Source: Calonectria ilicicola
Taxonomy: Eukaryota > Ascomycota > Sordariomycetes > Hypocreales > Nectriaceae
Assembly: GCA_020809705.1 (NCBI GenBank)
Contig: CP085830.1
Coordinates: 2,852,001 to 2,916,000 of the forward strand
Reading direction: 5' to 3'
Length of the DNA: 64,000 nt
Shown here piece after piece: positions 57,864-64,000 of the stretch. The notes beneath the pieces were generated by a model. The model worked only from the letters and a program-made list of their open reading frames with translations. It was not told where the DNA came from and did no database searches. The stretch's first letter is position 1; the number at the start of each line of letters is the position of its first letter. The position numbers were made by a program, and so were the translations under genes.

Positions 57864-59410
57864 TCACTCCTGGTCAATCTGGTCAATCACCATCTTGCGC
57901 CGCATTGGGACATAGAGGTGTCCAGAATCAGCGTCAGCATCGACGCCGTTCGTCGCCGGCTGGGGGGATAGGCTGTCAAGATCAGTATTGAAAGCAAGGT
58001 GGTTCAGGAAATTGGCGACTGGGCGGGTAAACCAACGACTGCCGCCAAGCTCGAACCAGCATAGGTGGCCACCCAAGGATGATGTCACGAGAATAGTGTT
58101 GGGGTTTTGCTGAAACTCTTCAAAGGGGATGGCTTCTTTAACAGCAATCTATCACGCAAGTCAAAAGAATGGTCACAGAATCGTTAACAGACACAACTTA
58201 CAGGATCATCAGTAGCATGAATGGCCAGGAAGGGTATTTGGATAGACAAAATAGCATCAGCAGATGAAGCATCTCGATAGTATGCGTACTCCGTGGGGTA
58301 ACCCCAAGTCGGGCACCTATACAGGTTAGTATTTAATCTAAATGATGACAGTTTTGTAATACTAACTGAACCATTCGATCAAACTCATTCAAATAGGTGA
58401 CGTCCAAGAGGCCTTCAACGTCAATCTTGGTGTACTTTTCCAACTCTGCTCGGTGCTCACGAGCCACTTCCTTGAGAGAGTCTAGGTGTGGTTAGAGATT
58501 GAACAACCCAAGATGGCAACAAAACTCACTGCCCATAACACGTAGGTAAACTTCTTTGCCTACGTAACTGTTCTGCAACATCTTGCTGGCAACCTCGAGG
58601 TTAAAAGGGTTCGAGCAAATGACGGCGCCCTTGAGGGGACAGTTTGCACCCTCCTCACCACAGTACTACGGAGCAGTCAGTGTCATGTGGCTTCATGGTA
58701 AAAGCTAAGCCAAGGCTTACGTTGGTGAGCATATTTGCTCCCAGAGAAAATCCCAGACCAAAGAGGGGGCGGTTGGGGTATTTCTCGCGGAGCCAGTTGA
58801 TAGTCTATATCACGATCTCGTCAGCAGAGCGACTCTCAAAATAGCCAAGGTCAATCCCTACCTGTCGCATATCCCATGTAGCGCGTGCATTGTAAAGCAG
58901 ACCACTAGTGATCTTGCTGCGCGCGCATCCTCGAAAGTTGACGACGCAGGCCTCCCAACCGCCCTCGCCAATCATGGGCGCAATTGTGTGTCTCAGGTAA
59001 ACCTCATGAGAACCGCCAGACAGCCCATGTAGCACAACCAACATGGGCTTGGAGTCATCAGAGCCCATGCTTTGCAGCTCCTGCTCGGTGTAGTAAACAG
59101 TGCGACGGGCCAAGGACGGGTCTTCACCATCGTGGGGCTCAACGGCGAAATCAACAGCAAAGGTGCCGCGATATGATTTGGCATCGGCCTCAAAGATCTT
59201 GCGCTTGTAGTAGACCTTGGGACCCGCAGGGCGGGTAGCTGTCCACATAGTCTGCAGATGGCCATTGAAGAGGAGCGGGTTGAGGTAGCAAGGCGGCGTG
59301 GCCTGCTCAGTAATTTTGAGGAGATCAATCTCGGAGCCGTCTTTTTCGCGGACAGTCCGCGGGTGGCGGGCGTGTGTGAAGTTGATCTCTGCTTGGCCGA
59401 ACCACTCCAT
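57864..59410 (-). CDS. Eht1/YheT-type alpha/beta hydrolase (ABHD1/3 family; putative alcohol acyltransferase/esterase)
   Basis: Six exons, 59410-58862, 58804-58721, 58665-58530, 58481-58367, 58316-58202 and 58148-57864, give 427 aa; the introns, of 57, 55, 48, 50 and 53 nt, were each phase-checked. Family marks in order are NPLLFNGHLQTMW (about 44-56), MLVVLHGLSGGSHEVYLRH, VNFRGCARSKIT, the nucleophile elbow GFSLGAN (split from the first exon by an intron), the acid in AIHATDDP and the catalytic His in SLGGHLCWFE. The triad is therefore intact. Fungal relatives (Eht1, Eeb1, YMR210W) make or hydrolyse medium-chain esters or act on monoacylglycerol. Which of these applies cannot be told from sequence. 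Confidence 0.9.
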
Positions 59411-60321
59411 GATGGCGGTGATGATGTTAGGTGGCGTTAATGGCCTGTACTACAGTTGGTGGCAGAGATGCGACTCGTCCGCGTGGACAACTCACACGCC
59501 AATGCGAAAATCTAGGGCGAAGGGGGGAGAATAGTGTGACTGAGGGGATCGCGAAGAAGGATTAGGATGGATGTTGGCGAGGGAGGAAGGGAAATAATAT
59601 TAATAGGGTCCGACATGGCAGAGGCAAGGTCCTCGACCACACAGTCGCACAGTGGATCCGAAACCTAGCTATACAGCATCAGAAGCGTTGTGGTGCATGG
59701 ACACAAAGCAGGCCAATTGCCACGTCTCATGCAGCGTCTGTTCCTCGGCGCATCGCACATTTCCCCTCTTCTTATTTATTCTAGTCATTCAAGATTACTT
59801 ATTCTTGTCACCTTCGCCAAGACCAATCGAGGCGTCCGTAGCTAATGTTTGAGTGCTTACACGGCGGGCGGCGCCGGAATCCCTATCAAGCCCGAGTGCC
59901 GTTGAAATGAATCCACAGAATTTTGCACCAGAGAAGCACCGAACGTACAAGGGTACCGCTAGAAGGCGCTGGAGGCATGGGTTGTTCAGGTGGGATTGTG
60001 GGGGGCTGCCAAGAAGCAGAGGGAGAGGTGCCTCGGCACGATTTGCTCGAGAGCTTGCAGACTTGTGTCGAGGATAAGATTGAGGCGTAAGGCCATGGCA
60101 GAGAGCGGGCGAGGGGCTGAGAGGGAGGTACAAAATATAGCGAAAATAAAAAAGAACATGGAAACTTTTCAATACCCAGATAACCACATCACCCGCCCCT
60201 CGCACACACCTTTTCAGGTTGCTTTTTCCTTCATCTCTCATGGCTAGGGGCACCAAAAATTCGTTCATTGTCCATTGAAGGCCATCAGCCTGAGACAGGC
60301 ACGACAAAGGTGCTTCTCTGA

Positions 60322-60334
60322 CCCCCCCCCCCCC
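60322..60334. repeat. C13 homopolymer
   Basis: A second C13 run, the same length as the one at 55465-55477. It sits between genes. Confidence 0.85.
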
Positions 60335-61730
60335 ATAGCCCCACCCAAACCCTCCAGACGGTAAATAAATCACGTGAACATGCCGCCTTCAGGCTCCTCT
60401 TCCTAAGATTCCCACAACCATGGTCATCTCGCCCTCCTCCACCTGATCCATCACCATCATGGCACATCGCCCAAGACGTCGCCCAGAGGCTACCTCATAT
60501 TTCAGCGCCAAGGTTGCTTGAACATGCTTCAGATGGAATTTTAATCCTCCCACCCCGATTAACCCCCGCGCGAGATGGGGTGATCCAATCAATTTGGTCC
60601 CGACTATTCGGGTTCCTCGGCTACTTCGACCCCCAATGCCTCATTTACGTCCGATCGGCCTCGGTTTCTTTGTATTCCATCATACAGCCGCCCAGTATAT
60701 TATTTATTCCATCGCTCTCTATGCCTGAGGGGATCGCTGGTTCTCCAACTGGCAATCAAGCCCAAGCGAGGCGATGACGTTGAGATCGGAGGCGAGGCAT
60801 GACCATGGGACGTCAGCAGGTGCCCGGATTGAGTGTTGGAGTTGCGGCTCACCATGCAGCACCCAGCCTAACTTTTGCAGCATCCACGAAAGTGGTGACT
60901 CTTTTTTTTTTTCCCGGGAAATGTATAGTTGAAGGGAACGGGATCTCTGGGGTTTGACGCGGAGGATACCAGCATTCTACTGTCTATCATCCCTTTCTCG
61001 AGACTCTGGGACTTGCATATCATGAAATCCCGCTGTGCCACGAAACCTTGGTTTTAACTGCCTATTTTCTTTTTCGCTCCTCCCTGCCAAAAATGTTGGT
61101 ACCAGCAGGGCGGTCAAAAAACCTCTTCCGAGCGGGCCCAGTTTCTGGGTGGATACCCAGAGTGGTCGTCGTGGTTTGACGATGGAGGCTCACTATCTAC
61201 AAATGGCTTCGTTTCATGAATCTAAAGAAAAGGCTTCTGGTTCACCTGAAGTCTTATTGTGCCATGGCTCGGGTCGGCGACGTCATGGTCCTTCAACGGC
61301 TGAATGAGGGGTTATGGTACAGGAAAGCCTCGTTGCATCACTGATGTGCCCATGCAACAGATGGCTCGGAATCCTTTGGTCACCCTTGGGCGGAGTGGGT
61401 GTTCTGGGCTTATCGTAAATGATCCTCATGGATTCGTATGTAGTACCTCTTCGCACGCTTGAACGCTAGCATTGGGCTGTCCTGTCAGTGGAACTTCTGG
61501 TGGCATAGTCCATCTGATTCCACTGCGGCCTTATCTGGTGTCGAGACACTTGACCTTTGCACAAATCGACTGAGAAAGGAGGAAACGCAAAGAAGAAGAA
61601 AAAGGAAGAAGCGAGGGAGAGCCTGGCGGGGAAATAGTCTGCAAGTGCAAGCTAGCTTCTCGGTCATCCGTCTGCCAAGACTCGACACTCGAGACAGAAT
61701 CCCAATTCTCGTGATTGACGACGGAAAAGC

Positions 61731-61770
61731 TCAAGGCTCGAGGCTCGAGGCTTGAGGTTTGAGGCTGAAA
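61731..61770. repeat. AGGCTCG-type heptamer tandem repeat
   Basis: About five tandem 7-nt units vary as CAAGGCTCG, AGGCTCG, AGGCTTG, AGGTTTG and AGGCTGA. The variation is mostly C/T, giving a decaying series from left to right. Confidence 0.75.
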
Positions 61771-62171
61771 TGCAAAGGGTTACAAGAGTTGAGCGCCAGC
61801 GAGCGTGTTTTCAGCCGCTACCCGCCTATCTCTTCTCGGATCTGCAGAGGTGCTGCACCAACAACCAACTTCGGCCGCATGGGTCTGAAGACGGAATTTT
61901 CCCGGCAATGGTCCGCATCAATCTCGCTCTTCCTTTTCAATTCCCCATCTCTTCTCAACCCACCCCATCCGCCATCGAACGCGCGCTTCCAACCCAATGC
62001 AAAGCCGCACGAACTGACAGTGCTTGAATAGAGCTCCGGTTGGCCCCCCGCAGTCGCTACTGCACTGTCGTTAGTGGTAGCGCAGCGGGCTGCGAGGCGA
62101 TCCTTGTCGCTGTCGGCTAAGATACGGCGATTTATCTGCACGAGTACTAAAAACTCAACCCGCTGCCCACA

Positions 62172-64000
62172 ATGAAGCACCAGCCTAAGCCCAAGCCCAA
62201 GCCTCCACGTCGGCCTCGAAATGCTGCCATGAAAGACGATCAGGGACGTGATGATCAAGGAGAACGGGCTCGATCTGAGCGAGGCGTGAAGTCCTCCTCT
62301 CGACCAGAATCTCCTCGCGATCCCCGCCACAACTCCGACGCCAGAGCCCGTCATCGCCCTTCCACCAGGCCCGAGCCGAGTTCCCATCGTCGACGCCATT
62401 CCCGCGATCGCAGCCGCGGACGTGATCGTGACCGTGATCAAGACCGCCATCCTTCATCCGAGCCCTCGCGCCGCGCTGCAGATGCTGAAGACCTGATCCC
62501 TCGCTATCGCGCCAGTCGTGACCACCACCGCGACTCTGACAAGCTTCGCCGTCGAAGCCCTTCACGCTCTCGAAGTCGGGATCGTGGTAGCCGCGAGTCT
62601 TTATCCCCAGTCAAGCGACAACGAAGCCGTAGTCCTTCAGTTGCTAGCTCCCACCGCAAAAGATCAAGACGGGATCGAAGCCCTCGAGGGAGGACACGAG
62701 ACTACAGCCCAGAATCCACAGCCAGGAAGCACGGTCGCCACTCGTCCCGGGATAGAAGGAGACCATCACCCCGTCGCTACACCCACTCCTCCAGATCACC
62801 ATCGCGAGTTGATGACATCCGATCCCGTTCAGCACATCGCTCTCACTCTCGATCCCAAACTCGCGGGGACGCTGGGTCACGTCGTACAGATCGTGAAGCT
62901 AGACCTGATAAACCACGCCATCAATCACGAAGTCTTTCCGTTGAGTCCGAAACCAGACGTTCATCATCCCGTCGGCCCCGTCCCTCATCCCGTGGAGAGC
63001 ATCCTGAAGCTTCGTCATCTTCAGCCCGCGATCGGCCAACGGAGCCTAACCGACGATCAACTCAGCGACACATGCCTCCCAGATCACCCAAAGGCAACCA
63101 AAACCGAAAGCATCGGGATGAGTCTCCAGATTGGAGGCACTCTTCCAAATCAGATGTTGATGAAGATATGGCCTCCCGTGGTAACCATCGCGGGGGGTAC
63201 AACCCCAAGTATTCGCACAAGTCAAATCGCGGTGGTGATAAATATTCTCAGTCTCCCCAGAATGGAGGATCTTATCAAACCTCACCCTCCCAGTCGCCTT
63301 ATGGCGCCAACCGCGGCAACCGGAACAACCCACAATACTCACCCCAACAGTTAGTAGTTTATCATTATCCCAGTATGCACAAGCTAATATAGTGCAGGCA
63401 ATATCCACCTCAATACGCTCAGGGTGGAAATCACGGTCCCCCGAACGGGCCAGGCCATTACTACTCTAACCAACCGCACTCTCCTCCACACTCGGTTCCC
63501 AATGGTCCGATGCAGCAATATTCTCAGGGTGGTTACCGTGGTGGTTACCGTGGCGGCTTCAGGGGAGGATTTCAGGGTCGAGGTGGCCATCGCGCAGGTT
63601 TCAAGAACGCACAGTGGAGCTCCAGAAACCAAGATTCACAGGGCCGTTATGAAGACTCAAACAGTGGCCGATTCAATAACTCGGCAGCCCAAGATGACGG
63701 AGGCGATGATAATTCGGATGCCATGGATGTTGACACTCGCCAATTCCGTTCTTCTAGCAACCTCCATGCCAACGACATGAATAAAGATGATGACGAAAAC
63801 ATGATGTCTCCTCCAAGTCGACAACCACCTTCAGGCCCTCAGTCTCAACAAGGAGGCTCTGGGAAATTCAGCTTCGCCTTCAAGGCTTCATCAAAACCGA
63901 CCCCAACAGCACCTAAGCCTGAGATTTCTCAAAAATTCAACGCTGCCCCACAACGACGAGAGCCTCCCAAGGACAACAGAGATCGCGAACCTCTTCGAGC
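62172..64000 (+). CDS. RS-rich protein, probably N-terminus of Ctk1/CDK12-type CTD kinase (cut by window end)
   Basis: Exons 62172-63349 and 63398 onward (intron 48 nt, donor GTTAGT, acceptor GTGCAG, phase 2) stay open to base 64000, giving about 593 residues so far. Residues 1-330 are an Arg/Ser/Asp/His-rich disordered domain with many SRS, RSRS and RRSPS dipeptides, as in splicing-speckle proteins and metazoan CDK12/13. After the intron come Gln/Tyr/Pro-rich sequence, a short RGG cluster (GGYRGGYRGGFRGGFQGRGG, about 450-470), an acidic patch with DAMDVD, then KFSFAFKASSKPT...PKPEISQKFN. The last block resembles the segment before the kinase domain of fungal Ctk1 homologues, as I remember them. 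No kinase motif is within the window, so the assignment is provisional; an SRRM-like splicing factor is the alternative. Confidence 0.7.

Larger units (their letters stand above)
59411..62171. other. 2.8 kb intergenic region
   Basis: This divergent spacer lies between the hydrolase gene and the RS-rich gene. It holds a C13 run at 60322-60334, T-rich tracts near 60901-60913, and a small tandem repeat at 61731-61770. ORFs such as 60514-60777 (+) and 59795-60373 (-) lack recognisable features and good coding character. Confidence 0.55.

Noticed and set aside
61818..62450. 210-codon minus-strand ORF over the start of the RS-rich gene
   Set aside because: Antisense to the RS region, with no family resemblance.
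62518..63354. 278-codon ORF in another frame of the RS-rich gene
   Set aside because: An alternative frame held open by Arg/Ser codon bias. The RS frame splices cleanly and continues after the intron, whereas this one does not.

Overview
The window is nuclear DNA of a filamentous ascomycete. Introns are short (48-106 nt) with GTANGT-type donors, CTAAC/CTGAC-like branch sites and YAG acceptors. Intergenic regions are long, and the proteins read as Pezizomycotina orthologues. The Hat2, Rrp9, Loc1 and Xrn1 sequences and a HET-domain gene suggest Sordariomycetes, probably Hypocreales; this is an inference from remembered family sequence, not a search. I corrected gene models by joining exons by hand and checked reading phase across every junction given.

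Layout: 1-2091 holds no convincing gene but has a TATA-like site with a possible orphan transcript. 2092-4000 (-) encodes a Ser/Thr-rich single-pass membrane protein. 4001-10602 is a 6.6 kb gene-free stretch. 10603-13302 (+) is a DUF676 serine hydrolase with a long charged helix. 13823-16117 (-) is a HET-domain protein. 19248-21097 (-) is a membrane-anchored AMP-binding-like protein that has lost its catalytic motifs. 23683-25907 (-) is the DEAD-box helicase Ded1. 29195-30037 (-) is proteasome subunit beta 4 (Pre1), whose start codon is split by an intron, divergent from RRP9 (30429-32162, +). 32700-36150 (-) is a Ulp2-type SUMO protease. 37127-37882 (+) is signal peptidase subunit Spc3. 38183-42610 (-) is Xrn1, with a 5-nt first coding exon. 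43394-45011 (+) is Hat2. 45393-47120 (-) is an unrecognised membrane protein, divergent from UTP13 (47375-50229, +). 50666-52294 (+) is Sad1/USP39. 52839-53978 (-) is an eIF4E-family protein. 56556-57243 (+) is Loc1. 57864-59410 (-) is an Eht1/YheT-type hydrolase. 62172 to the window end (+) is an RS-rich protein, probably the N-terminus of a Ctk1/CDK12-type kinase.

From about 23 kb to the end the window is dominated by housekeeping genes of RNA metabolism: ribosome biogenesis (RRP9, UTP13, LOC1), translation (DED1, eIF4E-like), decay (XRN1), splicing (SAD1) and probably transcription elongation. They are packed as divergent and convergent pairs. The first 23 kb is sparser and more accessory. 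I found no tRNA, rRNA, CRISPR array or intact transposon. One diverged dispersed repeat pair (about 22.2 and 28.8 kb, same orientation, in AT-rich DNA) looks like decayed, possibly RIP-mutated, repeat DNA. I saw no biosynthetic cluster and no wholly new system. The most unusual items are the split start codon, the 5-nt exon, the degenerate AMP-binding protein and the unrecognised 521-aa membrane protein.
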